A stretch of 64,000 nt of DNA from Caballeronia cordobensis (GCF_001544575.2 NZ_FCNY02000020.1:1-64000), one strand, 5' to 3'; numbered from the stretch's first letter, positions 8,608 through 18,194 are shown. Made by a program: numbers and translations. Notes: generated from the sequence alone by a model not told the origin.

Positions 8608-9456
8608 ATGACCTTGAACGACGACCGGCGCGATGCCAACCGCGACGACAAGCGCGCAAAGCCCGAAACGGCGCAATCGCGCTTCGGCGATCTCGCTTCG
8701 CCGCTGATCGAGGAAGCGACCCGACATGCGTCCACGCTCGACAAGCATTCGGAGCCGGAAGAGCTGCACAAGCTGCGGGTCGCGCTGCGCCGCCTGCGCA
8801 CCTTGTTCTGGGCTTACCGTCCCTTGCTGGACGAGGATTTCGACACGCGCCAGCGCGCGGTCTTCAAGTATCTGGCGACGTCGGCGGGCAGCGCGCGCGA
8901 CTGGGACATCCTGCTCGAACTGATGAAAACACTCGATGTAAAAGGGCTCGACGAGCCCGTGAAGACGCGCCGTGCATCGGTGCTCGCGACGAGCATCGAG
9001 ACCATTGCCAATGCGGACGTCAAGCATGTGTTGTGGACCGGGCTGAAGGAAGCGAACCAGCAACTCAACACGGGACGCAAGCGCGTGCCCGTCGAACGAT
9101 TCGCAAAGAAACGGATCGACGCGGCGCGCGGTCAGTTGAAAAAGCGCATCAAGCGCGCGCTGCGTGCGAAGCGGTCGGACTACGCGGCGTATCACGAAGT
9201 GCGCAAGGCCGGAAAGAAAGTGCGCTATCTGCTCGAGTTCTTCGATGCCGATATCAAGCCGAAACTACGCTCGAAGGTAAAGAGCCTGAAGCGCCTGCAA
9301 AAGCGTTTCGGCGCATTGAACGATGTGGTCGCGAGTCACGAACTGCTATCTCAAGGCACCCTCGACGTGGGCGGCAGCGAAACCAGGCATGCGCTGCGCG
9401 CGCTCGACGCCGAACAGAAGCAGCGCTTCAAGGCCGCGCGAAAAGCGATTCGCTGA
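8608..9456 (+). CDS. CHAD domain-containing protein
   Basis: This 282-aa, highly basic, all-helical protein of the CHAD family is named for conserved histidines. These appear in LHKLRVALRRLR (about residue 52) and YHEVRKAGKKVRYLLEFF (about 194). CHAD proteins bind polyphosphate and can coat polyhydroxyalkanoate or polyphosphate granules. No CYTH domain is fused here. The start at 8608 is chosen for the GAGGGGA ribosome site just upstream; the frame stays open further 5' without a convincing start. The gene stands alone. Confidence 0.87.
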   Translation: MTLNDDRRDANRDDKRAKPETAQSRFGDLASPLIEEATRHASTLDKHSEPEELHKLRVALRRLRTLFWAYRPLLDEDFDTRQRAVFKYLATSAGSARDWDILLELMKTLDVKGLDEPVKTRRASVLATSIETIANADVKHVLWTGLKEANQQLNTGRKRVPVERFAKKRIDAARGQLKKRIKRALRAKRSDYAAYHEVRKAGKKVRYLLEFFDADIKPKLRSKVKSLKRLQKRFGALNDVVASHELLSQGTLDVGGSETRHALRALDAEQKQRFKAARKAIR

Positions 9457-9549
9457 TATGCACATGACAGCGGGCTGCATCGCGCGCCGGACAGAAGAAT
9501 GTCACACTTGCCGCATCAAAATGATCGCTCACTTCATGGAAGCGGCATC

Positions 9550-10299
9550 ATGGCGCGCAACGAATACGTTCTTTTCAAAGGCAAGCTCAGGCTGGGCGTG
9601 CCCTTTCTCGACGGCTACAAGGGCGACCCGCACTATGTGATCGTCAGCGACGACGCGCAGGGCCGGGAATTCCGCATCGTCACCAATGTGAAGTCGGACA
9701 GTTCGCTGACGGGGCCGGCCGGTTATCTCGTGCTGTATCTCTGGAACGCGTACTTCGATCATCCGATGACCGCCGATCTCGCGAAACTGCCGGCGGGCGT
9801 TTCGATGACGGGCTTCCCGAAGCTCGATTATGTGCACGATACGCGGCTCGTCGATCTGCCCGCGATGCGCCCGATCCCGCTCGACACCGCGCACGAGCGC
9901 AACGATATCAACGCGCTGCTCGATGAGATGCTGCAACTCGACATGTCCGCCGATGGCATCGATTACGTTTATCCGACGCCGGGCTACAAGGACCATCGTC
10001 TCGGCTGGAAGCCTGTCAGGGATGTCACCGTGTATGCCTTCGGCTTTCTGTTCGAACCGGCAAAGGACGGCCTTCACGAAACGCATATGAACCAGGGCAA
10101 TCCGAAGCCGGACAAGGGCAGCCGCGTGAAGGACCATTCGAACGAGAACGGCGTGTTCCAGGATGGCGCGGTGATGGTCGAAATCGATGGCCGGTTTCAG
10201 GCGCTTTTCGTGGCATTCCAGACGCAACTCGTTCCGACCGATAATCGCGGCCGCCCGATACCTGGGCAATCGCATCCCATTCTGAACGGCAAGTCGTAA
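9550..10299 (+). CDS. DUF2278 (YukJ-like) family protein
   Basis: This 249-aa protein resembles DUF2278/YukJ. Visible family hallmarks are the N-terminal YVLFKGKLRLGVPF region, a central glycine-rich HYVIVSDD/VTNVKS strand pair, and the C-terminal HMNQGNP and ENGVFQDGAVMV motifs containing the conserved His, Asn and Asp. The family has no settled biochemical role. No signal peptide or membrane segment is visible. GGAAG precedes the ATG at 9550. Genes on both sides look unrelated. Confidence 0.8.
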   Translation: MARNEYVLFKGKLRLGVPFLDGYKGDPHYVIVSDDAQGREFRIVTNVKSDSSLTGPAGYLVLYLWNAYFDHPMTADLAKLPAGVSMTGFPKLDYVHDTRLVDLPAMRPIPLDTAHERNDINALLDEMLQLDMSADGIDYVYPTPGYKDHRLGWKPVRDVTVYAFGFLFEPAKDGLHETHMNQGNPKPDKGSRVKDHSNENGVFQDGAVMVEIDGRFQALFVAFQTQLVPTDNRGRPIPGQSHPILNGKS

Positions 10300-10426
10300 C
10301 GCGGCGATCGCGCGCTGAAGAACAACTGACGCGCCGCGTGATTAGCTAACGCCGATGTCTTCGTTGGTGCGAGACACCGCCCGTACTAGCATGAACCGCT
10401 CCGCACGCTTCTTCACGGGACCATTC

Positions 10427-10642
10427 ATGCGATACAAGGGATACGAAGTCGAGCCCTCCGCGCACGCCTTGCCGAGCGGCCTTTTCGCCGCGAACCTGAC
10501 CATCGGGCGCGGCGCGTCGCCTCACGACGCGTCGTTCACGTTCGATGCCCTCGATTACTTCTTCGAAGCTGATCATGCGGTCGCCTATGCGTGGCGCTGG
10601 GCGCGGCTGTGGATCGATCAGCAGGGCAGGCGGGCCGGTTGA
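10427..10642 (+). CDS. Small conserved-type protein of unknown function
   Basis: This 71-aa cytosolic protein begins MRYKGYEVEP. It seems to consist of a short beta-rich part and a C-terminal helix (AYAWRWARLWIDQQ). Short proteins starting with this pattern are common in Burkholderia relatives, but no function is recognised. The ATG at 10427 is preferred to one at 10391 because ACGGGA precedes it at a suitable distance and the conserved-looking start falls there. Confidence 0.6.
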   Translation: MRYKGYEVEPSAHALPSGLFAANLTIGRGASPHDASFTFDALDYFFEADHAVAYAWRWARLWIDQQGRRAG

Positions 10643-10756
10643 TCACTGCGCGCGACGTGGGCTTTACAGCGTTCGCTGAATTTGACAGGCACAATACGAT
10701 GAATCCGCCGTCCGGACAGGCCGCAGAGGCCGCCGTCCCGCTCATTCATCGTTGTC

Positions 10757-11995
10757 ATGAACCACGCTCATCCCGAGAAGAATTCCCCGCGTTTCCTGCT
10801 GTTTCTGGTGTGCCTGTTCGCTTCGGCGGGGCAGCTCGCCATCGACATCTACGTGCCCGCGCTACCCGCGATGGCGCGCTATTTCGCCACTTCGCCGCAG
10901 GCGATCCAGTCGAGCGTCTCCGGCTACATGGCGGCGTATGCGATCGGCCAGCTCGTGCTGGGCCCCATCGCCGATGCCTACGGCCGCAAGCGCTTGCTGG
11001 CGTTCGGGCTCGCCGTCTTCACGCTTGGCTGCCTGCTCTCGCTTGCCGCGACGAGTCTCGAAGCCTTCCTGTTCGCGCGCTGCCTGCAAGGCTTCGGCAT
11101 CGCCGCGACGAATCTGCTCGCGAAGACCATCATCACGGATTCGTTCTCAGGTCAGGCGCTGATGCACGTGTTCACCTACATGTCGATCGCATGGGGATTC
11201 GCGCCGATCGTCGCGCCCGTGATCGGCGCGCACTTGCAGACGTGGTTCGGCTGGAAAGCCTGTCTCGTGTTTCTGCTGATCTACGCAATCGTGATGTCGG
11301 CGTTCGTATGGCGTTATCGCGAGACCTTGCAAACGCCCGTGCGTCTCGCGCCGCGCACGCTGATCTCGAACGCGGGGAAGGTCCTGTCGAGCCGCGTGTT
11401 CCAGAGCTGCTTTCTCGCGCAGGGTCTGTGCTACAGCATCTTGCTGGTGTTCAACGTGGTCGGTCCGTTCATGGTGCAGAACACGCTGCACAAGCCGCCG
11501 ACTTACTTCGGCTATCTCGCGCTCGCCATCGGCATGATGTACTTTCTGGGCGGGCTGTCGAACCGCCTGCAGGGCCCGCGTCTGCCGGGCGCCGAGCAAC
11601 GGCTGCGCATCGGCGCGCGCGTGATGGCGGGCGCGTCGGTCGTCATGCTGCTGCTGTCGCTCAGCATCGGTCTCACGGTGTGGACGCTCTGCGCGCCCGT
11701 TCTCGTGATGGGCTTCTGCGCGGGCGCGATGTACCCCACGTTCATGGCGAAGGGCAACTCGCTGTTTCCGCACATCGCGGGGCTGACGGCGGCGATTCTC
11801 GGCTGCGCGCTGCTGCTCGTCTCGTCGGCGATGATGGGCGTGGCCGGCTTCGTTTCGGTGCAGAACCTCACGCCGCTCGCGGTGTTTTTCGTGATTCTTG
11901 CGTTCACGGTCGTCGCGATGGTGACGCTGCTTCTGCGCCATCTGGAACAGGCGCAGGCCGGCGGCGCGGTGAGCGGCAAAGCCGATGCCGCTTGA
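10757..11995 (+). CDS. Bcr/CflA-type MFS drug:proton antiporter
   Basis: This is a 412-aa inner-membrane major facilitator with about 12 predicted hydrophobic segments. The loop 2-3 motif GPIADAYGRKR and the first-helix AIDIYVPALPAM pattern are characteristic of the DHA1 Bcr/CflA subgroup, which exports drugs such as bicyclomycin, chloramphenicol or sulfonamides using the proton gradient. No ribosome site is evident before the ATG. It is preceded by the small gene ending at 10642 and followed by a glycosyltransferase; no operon is evident. Confidence 0.9.
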   Translation: MNHAHPEKNSPRFLLFLVCLFASAGQLAIDIYVPALPAMARYFATSPQAIQSSVSGYMAAYAIGQLVLGPIADAYGRKRLLAFGLAVFTLGCLLSLAATSLEAFLFARCLQGFGIAATNLLAKTIITDSFSGQALMHVFTYMSIAWGFAPIVAPVIGAHLQTWFGWKACLVFLLIYAIVMSAFVWRYRETLQTPVRLAPRTLISNAGKVLSSRVFQSCFLAQGLCYSILLVFNVVGPFMVQNTLHKPPTYFGYLALAIGMMYFLGGLSNRLQGPRLPGAEQRLRIGARVMAGASVVMLLLSLSIGLTVWTLCAPVLVMGFCAGAMYPTFMAKGNSLFPHIAGLTAAILGCALLLVSSAMMGVAGFVSVQNLTPLAVFFVILAFTVVAMVTLLLRHLEQAQAGGAVSGKADAA

Positions 11996-12134
11996 ACGCG
12001 GCGTGATGTCGCTGCATTTCGCGAAATGATCTATATGCTTTTGCGCAACCTGACTTGGGAGGCCTCCTAGCAGACCGCAAATCGCAAGCGCCTATACTCG
12101 ATCGCACTACTTCCGCTGGCTGCCCGAGACCCTC

Positions 12135-13139
12135 TTGTCATCTTCGCCTCTCGTCACTGTCGTCATTCCGGCTTTCAATGCGGAATCATTCATTGGCGAA
12201 GCGATCGCCTCGATCCAGAACCAGACGCTCGATGACTGGCAACTGATCGTCGTGAACGACGGCTCGTCCGATCAGACGCTGTCCGCCGCGCGGCACGCCG
12301 CCCGCGACGATCCGCGCATCCGTCTCATCCACTTCGATCGCAACCAGGGCATCAGCGTCGCGTCCAACGCGGGCTTCGATGCGGCGCGCGGCGAGTTCAT
12401 CGCGCGACTCGACGCCGACGACATTGCCCTGCCGGCAAGGCTCGCCGTTCAGGTGGCCGCGTTCAGGGACAACGCCCGGCTGGCGGCCGCCGGATCGCAC
12501 GCGCGCGTATTCGGCGACGTGCCCGAGGGTATCGCCTACTGCTCGCTCGCCGATGGCGACATCAAGGCGCACCTCTTGGACGGACTCAACACGATAAGCG
12601 GCGGCACGATCATGGTGCGCGGCTCATTCGTCCGCAGGCATCGCATCCGCTTCGACGAGGCCGCCGTGAGCGCCGAGGATCTCGACTATCTCACCTCGAT
12701 CATGGCCGGCGGCGGCGAGCTCGCGAACGTCGACGACGTGCTCACCGAGCACAGGTCGCATTGCGCGAGCTTCACCAATAGCCGCGAGGGCGTGGCGCGC
12801 GAGTACTTGCAGATCGCGCGTCGCCGCCTGCTGTCGCTGTGGTATCCGGGGCTCGATTCACAGGACATCGACCGCGTCGTCGCCCTGTTCAGCAACCTCT
12901 ATGCGCCTTACACGGACGCTTTCATCGGCACCGTGCGCGCAGTTGAGAGGCTCGTCGCGGCCGAGGCTTGCGACTATGGGCAGGCGAGCCCCATCGTGCA
13001 TGGCATCGTGCTCGACCGGCTGGCGCAAGCGGCGGGCGTGTATCGCGACAATAAACTCATCGACGCGTCGCACGTGCAGGCCATGCGCGGCTTCGTTTCA
13101 CCGGCCGTCGCCGCCGTCCTGGAGCGGACCGGCGTCTGA
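12135..13139 (+). CDS. Family 2 glycosyltransferase
   Basis: This 334-aa protein has a GT-A fold. The N-terminal VTVVIPAFNAESFIGEAI and VVNDGSSDQT bind the nucleotide sugar, and the DADD metal-binding motif follows at about residue 96. Residues after about 200 are helical, without a clear membrane segment, so it may act at the cytoplasmic face. The apparent start is TTG at 12135, because no ATG precedes the conserved strand. It is not in a recognisable polysaccharide cluster, so donor and acceptor are unknown. Confidence 0.85.
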   Translation: MSSSPLVTVVIPAFNAESFIGEAIASIQNQTLDDWQLIVVNDGSSDQTLSAARHAARDDPRIRLIHFDRNQGISVASNAGFDAARGEFIARLDADDIALPARLAVQVAAFRDNARLAAAGSHARVFGDVPEGIAYCSLADGDIKAHLLDGLNTISGGTIMVRGSFVRRHRIRFDEAAVSAEDLDYLTSIMAGGGELANVDDVLTEHRSHCASFTNSREGVAREYLQIARRRLLSLWYPGLDSQDIDRVVALFSNLYAPYTDAFIGTVRAVERLVAAEACDYGQASPIVHGIVLDRLAQAAGVYRDNKLIDASHVQAMRGFVSPAVAAVLERTGV

Positions 13140-13259
13140 GCGCGCGGGCGCGATGCCCCACGGCGGTGCGGCCTGTAATGCATTGCAGAAAAGCTTGTTT
13201 GTCTAAGCGCGATTTCCAGCCTAGATTCGAGCTATCGACGCATGCCCTGGAGACGAGCC

Positions 13260-13454
13260 ATGCCGCACTTCCTGACTCGATACGTGCGTAAGCACTTCAC
13301 GAAAGACGACGCGGCGCATGCCGCGCCTGCGCCCAACGACACCACCCGCGCGGAACAGCTCGAACATATTTCCGCCTATGCCCGCGCGGGCTATTTCAAC
13401 ATGGGCTATACCGTCGACGTCTTCCAGTTGCCGGGAGAGTCGCCGCTGCACTGA
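13260..13454 (+). CDS. Small hypothetical protein
   Basis: This is a 64-aa protein with a basic N terminus (LTRYVRKHF), an Ala/Pro-rich linker and a C-terminal segment with aromatic residues (YARAGYFNMGYTVDVF). GGAGA at 13249-13253 precedes the ATG, supporting real translation. No family is recognised. A stem-loop lies eight bases after the stop. Confidence 0.55.
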   Translation: MPHFLTRYVRKHFTKDDAAHAAPAPNDTTRAEQLEHISAYARAGYFNMGYTVDVFQLPGESPLH

Positions 13455-13461
13455 CAGGCGA

Positions 13462-13482
13462 GGCTGCGCGCAATGCGCAGCC
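13462..13482. terminator. Hairpin between convergent genes
   Basis: An 8-bp perfect GC-rich stem (13462-13469 with 13475-13482, 5-base loop) sits between the stop of the small plus-strand gene and the stop of the minus-strand FMN reductase gene. No T run follows on either strand, so it may be a weak or Rho-assisted bidirectional terminator. Confidence 0.4.
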
Positions 13483-13496
13483 CTATCTCGCGACGC

Positions 13497-14135
13497 TCAA
13501 TGCTGCGCGAGCGCGATGCGCCGTTCCGATTCATGTGCGTCGTCGGTGCGCGCAGCGCCGAACGCGAGCGCAAAGCTCGACGCCTGCCGTCCCACCGTGC
13601 GAAGCTGCTCGGCGATCTTCGGATCGGAACACGTATCGGCGGATTCGAAGCGCGTTTCCAGCGTGTTGACCGCGGCGCCGAAAGGCGTCGGCCATCCGCG
13701 CAACGCGTGTACGATCGAGCGCAACGATGTGAGCACCGTGCCCGCCGCCTGCCATCCATAAGCCGTGACGATGCTGCCGACCGCGCGGCCATCGAGATAG
13801 GGACGATCGTCCAGACGCAGCTCTTCGAGTGTATCGAGCGCATTTTTTACGAGGCCCGAGATGCCGCCGTGATAACCCGGCGTCGCGATGACGAGCGCAT
13901 CCGCCGCGCGCACCGCTTCGATGAGTTCATGCTGCTCGTCGGTCAGTTCGCGCGTTTCCGGCGCATAGTGCGGCAAGCTGTGCAGGAACGCGCCGCCGAA
14001 AAGCTGCACGCTCGCGCCGGCTTCCTGCGCACCGCGCAAGGCGAAAGCGAGCGCCCGTTCGGTCGACGACTGAGGCCGCGTCGTGCCGCCGATGCCGACC
14101 ACGCGTGGCCGTCGCGATGAATTGAATCGAGACAA
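13497..14135 (-). CDS. NAD(P)H-dependent FMN reductase (SsuE/MsuE-like)
   Basis: This 212-aa flavodoxin-fold reductase supplies reduced FMN to two-component monooxygenases. The phosphate-binding loop GIGGTTRPQSST (about 14-25), the PGYHGGISGLVKNALD motif (about 86-101) and the following DDRPYLDGRAVG segment fit the family. The start is TTG with AGGAG eight bases upstream. It is divergent from the sulfonate-type ABC operon and near an LLM monooxygenase (19527-20858), which would need FMNH2. A role in desulfonation is inferred from this context. Confidence 0.87.
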   Translation of the reverse strand: MSRFNSSRRPRVVGIGGTTRPQSSTERALAFALRGAQEAGASVQLFGGAFLHSLPHYAPETRELTDEQHELIEAVRAADALVIATPGYHGGISGLVKNALDTLEELRLDDRPYLDGRAVGSIVTAYGWQAAGTVLTSLRSIVHALRGWPTPFGAAVNTLETRFESADTCSDPKIAEQLRTVGRQASSFALAFGAARTDDAHESERRIALAQH

Positions 14136-14377
14136 GATCGATACTCCTGGAATGTCGGGAAACGCGTTCTAATTTAAGGACGTCATCCATATACGTTATG
14201 GGAGCGCGCGGCATTCGCCAACCAAGCTAATCTGCTAAGCAATGCACGCGGACGGCCTATACGGCGGCGCGGGAAAACAAATGACGCCGCGTGCGCATAG
14301 CATCTGGCAAAGCGTTCGTTTGAAGCGATGAAAGGCGCCCGTACCATCGGACGTTCCATTTCTTTCAGCGAACGCCC

Positions 14378-15286
14378 ATGAACGTCCCACGTTTTCCTTC
14401 CGCCGCGCTCGGGTTCGGCCCAGGCGCGACGCCTGAACGCACGGCCGGGCCTGCGAGCGATGCACGCGCGCTCATCGATCTGCCGACGCGCGAAGTGCGC
14501 CGCCAAAGCACGCTGAAATGGTCCGTCCTGCGTTCGCGCGCCTTGCGCGCCGGCGTGCCGCTTGCGCTCATCGTGCTGTGGCAGCTCGCGTCGTCGCTGC
14601 AGTTCATCGCGCCCGAAACCTTGCCGCCGCCCACGGTCATCGTCGAAGCATTGAAGGAATTGATCGCCGATGGAGAATTGCAAAGCGCGATCGGCGTATC
14701 GCTGGTGCGCGCCGCGACGGGGCTTGCGATAGGCGGCGGCATCGGCCTCTTCGCGGGCCTTTTCGCGGGACTGTGGCGCGTGGGCGAAGAGATCGTCGAT
14801 GCGCCGCTGCAAATGCTGCGCACCATTCCGTTCATCGCGCTGATTCCGCTTTTCATTACGTGGTTCGGCATCGGCGAGGGCGCGAAGGTCGCGGTGATTC
14901 TCGCGGCCACCATCTTCCCGATGTATCTCAACACCTATGCAGGCGTGCGCGGCGTCGATCCGAAGCTGCTCGAAGCCGCGCACGTGTTCGGCCTGTCGAA
15001 CCGGCAGATCGCACTGCGCATCATCTTGCCGACAGCGTTGCCCTCGATACTCGTCGGCGTGCGCTATTCGTCGGCGGTGGCGTTGCTCGCGCTCGTCGTC
15101 GCGGAGCAGATCAATGCGCAGAACGGCATCGGCTACATCCTCGTCAACGCGAACCAGAATCAGCGCGCGGACATCATCATCGCGGGCATTCTCGTGTATG
15201 CGGCGCTCGGCATCGTGACCGATCTCGTCATGCGCGCGCTCGAACATCTCGCTCTTCCGTGGAGGCCGCGCTTTGAGCTCGCCTGA
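14378..15286 (+). CDS. Sulfonate/taurine-type ABC transporter permease (SsuC-like)
   Basis: This is a 302-aa inner-membrane permease of the SsuC/TauC/NrtB group. After an unusually long cytoplasmic N terminus of about 55 residues come about six hydrophobic segments. The EAA loop EAAHVFGLSNRQIALRIILP (about 206-225) contacts the ATPase. It overlaps the ATPase gene by 14 bases and is followed by the binding protein, giving a complete importer. No strong ribosome site precedes the ATG, so an internal start is possible. Confidence 0.88.
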   Translation: MNVPRFPSAALGFGPGATPERTAGPASDARALIDLPTREVRRQSTLKWSVLRSRALRAGVPLALIVLWQLASSLQFIAPETLPPPTVIVEALKELIADGELQSAIGVSLVRAATGLAIGGGIGLFAGLFAGLWRVGEEIVDAPLQMLRTIPFIALIPLFITWFGIGEGAKVAVILAATIFPMYLNTYAGVRGVDPKLLEAAHVFGLSNRQIALRIILPTALPSILVGVRYSSAVALLALVVAEQINAQNGIGYILVNANQNQRADIIIAGILVYAALGIVTDLVMRALEHLALPWRPRFELA

Positions 15287-16037
15287 TAACGCCTTCGCCC
15301 GGCGCTTCGACGACGAACGCGAGACCGCGCTCGAACTCGATGGCGTGAGCCGCGTGTTTGCCGGCCGCGCCGTGCTGAACAACCTGTCGCTGAACGTCAA
15401 GCGCGGCCAGTTCGTCTCGATGCTCGGCGCGTCCGGCGCGGGCAAGACCACGCTCCTGCGCATCCTCGCCGGTCTCGATCAGGCCGACAGCGGCCGCGTG
15501 CGCGTGGCGGGCGCGCGCTCCGTCGTGTTCCAGGAGCCGCGTCTCGTGCCTGCCAAACGCGTGTGGGAGAACGTCGTGATCGGCCACGGCCGGCTCGGCG
15601 CGGCGAAGCCTTCCGCACTCGCCGCGCTCGATGAAGTCGGCCTGACGCCGCATGCCGACGGCTGGCCGAAGACACTGTCGGGCGGCGAGGCGCAGCGCGT
15701 CGCACTGGCGCGCGCGCTCGTGCGCGAGCCGAAGCTGCTCTTGCTCGACGAGCCCTTCGCCGCGCTCGATGCGCTCACGCGCATCCGCATGTACGAGCTC
15801 GTCGCGCGCTTGTGGCGTGCGCATACGCCGGCGGTCGTACTGGTGACGCACGACATCGACGAAGCGATTCTGCTGTCGGATCGCATCGTGGTGCTGTCGC
15901 AAGGAGAGATCGGCGCGGATGTCGTCGTCGATCTTCCACGGCCGCGCTCGCGCAGCGATGAAGCGGCCATCGCGCTTAGAACGCGGCTGCTCGCGGAACT
16001 CGGCGTGACGCAGGATGCGCCGCGCAAAGCCGCATAA
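15273..16037 (+). CDS. Sulfonate-type ABC transporter ATPase (SsuB-like)
   Basis: This 254-aa ABC ATPase has Walker A GASGAGKT (about 53-60), the signature LSGGEAQRVALARAL (about 130) and Walker B LLLLDEPFAALDALTR, followed by the H-loop THDIDEA. The order and size match SsuB/TauB. The start is TTG at 15273 with GGAGG seven bases upstream, inside the end of the permease gene, so the two are translationally coupled. Confidence 0.9.
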   Translation: MSSPDNAFARRFDDERETALELDGVSRVFAGRAVLNNLSLNVKRGQFVSMLGASGAGKTTLLRILAGLDQADSGRVRVAGARSVVFQEPRLVPAKRVWENVVIGHGRLGAAKPSALAALDEVGLTPHADGWPKTLSGGEAQRVALARALVREPKLLLLDEPFAALDALTRIRMYELVARLWRAHTPAVVLVTHDIDEAILLSDRIVVLSQGEIGADVVVDLPRPRSRSDEAAIALRTRLLAELGVTQDAPRKAA

Positions 16038-16064
16038 CAAGTTCATAGGGATAACGAAATAAAC

Positions 16065-17063
16065 ATGCGTATCAGGAAACGCCTTACCGCTTTGCTCGTC
16101 GCGAATCTTTTCGCCGTGTCGGCATCCGCATTCGCCGACGAACCGCTCACGCTGACCATCGGCACGCAGGATGCCGCGTGGCCGCACATCGTCGAGGCGT
16201 CGCACGTGCTCGACGGTACGCCTTATAAAGTGAAATGGGCCGTGCTGACGGGCCCCGCCGCGCAGCTTTCCGCGCTCTATTCGAAAGTGCTCGACGTGGG
16301 CCTGATGGGCGATACGTCGCTCATCATCGAACAGGGCAACGCGCGCGCGCCGTGGACGCAGGAGAGCGCGCCGTTGCAGATCATCGCGGGATGGCGCAAT
16401 CCCGACAGCAGCTATCCGCCGATCGTCACCGTCGTGCGCAAGGATGCCGACGTGAAGAGCCTCGCCGATCTGCGCGGCAAGACGTGGGGCTATAACTTCG
16501 GCGGCTTCAATTATCTGCAATACGTGCTGTCGTATAACAAGGCCGATCTCAAGCCGAAGGACTTTCAGGGCGTGAAGTTCGGCGATGGCAACGTGTCGGC
16601 GTCGGCGTTCAATGCGGGGCAGGTGGCGGTGTATTCGGGCGGCTACGGACCGGTGAAGGAAACGGTGGACAAGGGCGATGCGCGCGTCGTCATCAAGAGC
16701 GACGAGCTCGATATTCCTGCGCTGTCGGTCTTCACGGCGCGCACGGAAGTATTGCGTGATCCGGCAAAGAGCCGCGCGCTCGGAGATTTTCTCGGGCGCC
16801 TGAAGCACTCGTGGACGTGGTGGGCGCAGAACGTGCCGGCCGTCGAGAAGATCTATCTGGAGAAGATGAAGCAGAGCCCGTCGCGCGCGAAGTTTTCGGC
16901 GGAGAACGGGCGATCCGTTTTCTATCCGCTCGACAAGCAACTGGTCGAGCGCGAACAGCGCATCGCGGATACGCTTTACCGCTCGGGCGACATCAAGAAC
17001 AAGATCCAGGTCGATGTCGAGTTTAATCCGGTATTCGATGCGCAGGCGGTGGCGGCGCGCTGA
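16065..17063 (+). CDS. Sulfonate-type ABC transporter substrate-binding protein (SsuA-like)
   Basis: This 332-aa periplasmic protein has a signal peptide at residues 1-24 (cleavage after ASAFA). The mature part has the two-lobe fold of the NitT/TauT/SsuA family. It lacks a lipoprotein cysteine. It is the third gene of the transporter operon, 27 bases after the ATPase. The ligand is likely an aliphatic sulfonate or sulfate ester, given the neighbouring FMN reductase, monooxygenase and SfnB-like genes, but it is not fixed by sequence. Confidence 0.87.
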   Translation: MRIRKRLTALLVANLFAVSASAFADEPLTLTIGTQDAAWPHIVEASHVLDGTPYKVKWAVLTGPAAQLSALYSKVLDVGLMGDTSLIIEQGNARAPWTQESAPLQIIAGWRNPDSSYPPIVTVVRKDADVKSLADLRGKTWGYNFGGFNYLQYVLSYNKADLKPKDFQGVKFGDGNVSASAFNAGQVAVYSGGYGPVKETVDKGDARVVIKSDELDIPALSVFTARTEVLRDPAKSRALGDFLGRLKHSWTWWAQNVPAVEKIYLEKMKQSPSRAKFSAENGRSVFYPLDKQLVEREQRIADTLYRSGDIKNKIQVDVEFNPVFDAQAVAAR

Positions 17064-17066
17064 GAT

Positions 17067-18194
17067 TCACGTACCGAAGACATAGCGGCTGCCCGTGTAC
17101 GACCGGATGAACGTCGCGGGATAGTCTTTCTGCAGCATTTGCGCGAACGGTTCGCCCGTGCAATGCATCGGCACGATGTAGTCGGGGCGCATTTCCATCA
17201 GCTCGGTGACGGTCTGTCTGACATAGTCTTCCTTTTGCGGCGCGAGGTGAAAGCCGCCCGCGACCGCATGGATTTTCTTCACGCCCGATACCTGCATCGC
17301 GCGGCGGACGGTATTCACCACGCCGCGATGGCTGCACGAGGTGATCACGACGAGACCGCGCCCCTTGACGTTGAAGCAGGTCGCGAGCTCGTGCTGGAAG
17401 TCGTCGGCGATCACCTGCACGCTCTGCTTCTCGGCGGGCAGTTCGTCGGGATAGCAGCCGATGCCGTCCTTGATGCCCACGTGCATGCGGCTCGGAGACT
17501 GGACTTTCTCGAACGATAACGTTGGAATGTTGCCGGTGGTAAAGCCTTGTCCGGCGATGACCGACGGTGTGCCGGCGACGAGAACCTTGAGTCTGGCGTC
17601 GGCGAGCGCGCGACGATCGATATAACCGAAGTCTTCGATTTTTCCGGCGGTCCACTCACGCGTGCAGAAGGCTTCTTCGCCGCCGATATAGAGCGGCAGA
17701 TCGGGCCGCAGCTTGCGCTGGTTATGTTCGAGAAAGCCGGCGAGGCCACCGAAGTGATCGTAGTGCCCGTGGCTCAGCACGAGTGCATCGAGCGTTTCGG
17801 GCGCGATGCCGAGCATCGCGAGATTATTCTCCAGCGTGTCCGAGGTGAAGCCGAAATCGATGAGCATGTTGCGCGCTTCGCCGCCCGCGTTCGATTCGAC
17901 GTGCATGGCAAGACCGAACTCGCCCAACAGCGACTTGCCCGCGGGCGGCATGCCGAAGCGTGTCACCTCGACGTTGCCGAATCGTCCGCTGGGCGCGATC
18001 GCCAGTTGATAGCTGTCCGTGACGACGCGCAGCGCGACGCGATCGACGGTCGGCACTTCGCCGGAAATGGGTTCGGCACGCGCGACGGATGAGCGGACAA
18101 GCAGCGTGCCGATCAGCGCATCGAGCGCAGCCGACGCGCTACAGCAAAGGAACAGGCGGCGGGATGGCCAATGCGGGTGCGCGCATCGCAGCAT
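17067..18194 (-). CDS. Exported MBL-fold metallo-hydrolase
   Basis: This is a 375-aa metallo-beta-lactamase-fold protein. An N-terminal twin-arginine-like SRR followed by a hydrophobic stretch (residues 11-40) suggests Tat export. The metal motif SHGHYDHFGG gives H142, H144, D146 and H147; a second histidine site is in TSCSHRG and a third in VPMHCTG. The start at 18194 is chosen because GGAGGAGG lies five bases upstream; an earlier in-frame ATG at 18215 lacks a site. It is convergent with the transporter operon, three bases from it. The substrate is unknown; a role in organosulfur use is inferred from position. Confidence 0.85.
   Translation of the reverse strand: MLRCAHPHWPSRRLFLCCSASAALDALIGTLLVRSSVARAEPISGEVPTVDRVALRVVTDSYQLAIAPSGRFGNVEVTRFGMPPAGKSLLGEFGLAMHVESNAGGEARNMLIDFGFTSDTLENNLAMLGIAPETLDALVLSHGHYDHFGGLAGFLEHNQRKLRPDLPLYIGGEEAFCTREWTAGKIEDFGYIDRRALADARLKVLVAGTPSVIAGQGFTTGNIPTLSFEKVQSPSRMHVGIKDGIGCYPDELPAEKQSVQVIADDFQHELATCFNVKGRGLVVITSCSHRGVVNTVRRAMQVSGVKKIHAVAGGFHLAPQKEDYVRQTVTELMEMRPDYIVPMHCTGEPFAQMLQKDYPATFIRSYTGSRYVFGT

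Noticed and set aside
15228..16940. 570-codon open frame antisense to the ABC ATPase and binding-protein genes
   Set aside because: It crosses three well-supported genes, has compositional bias only and no motif.
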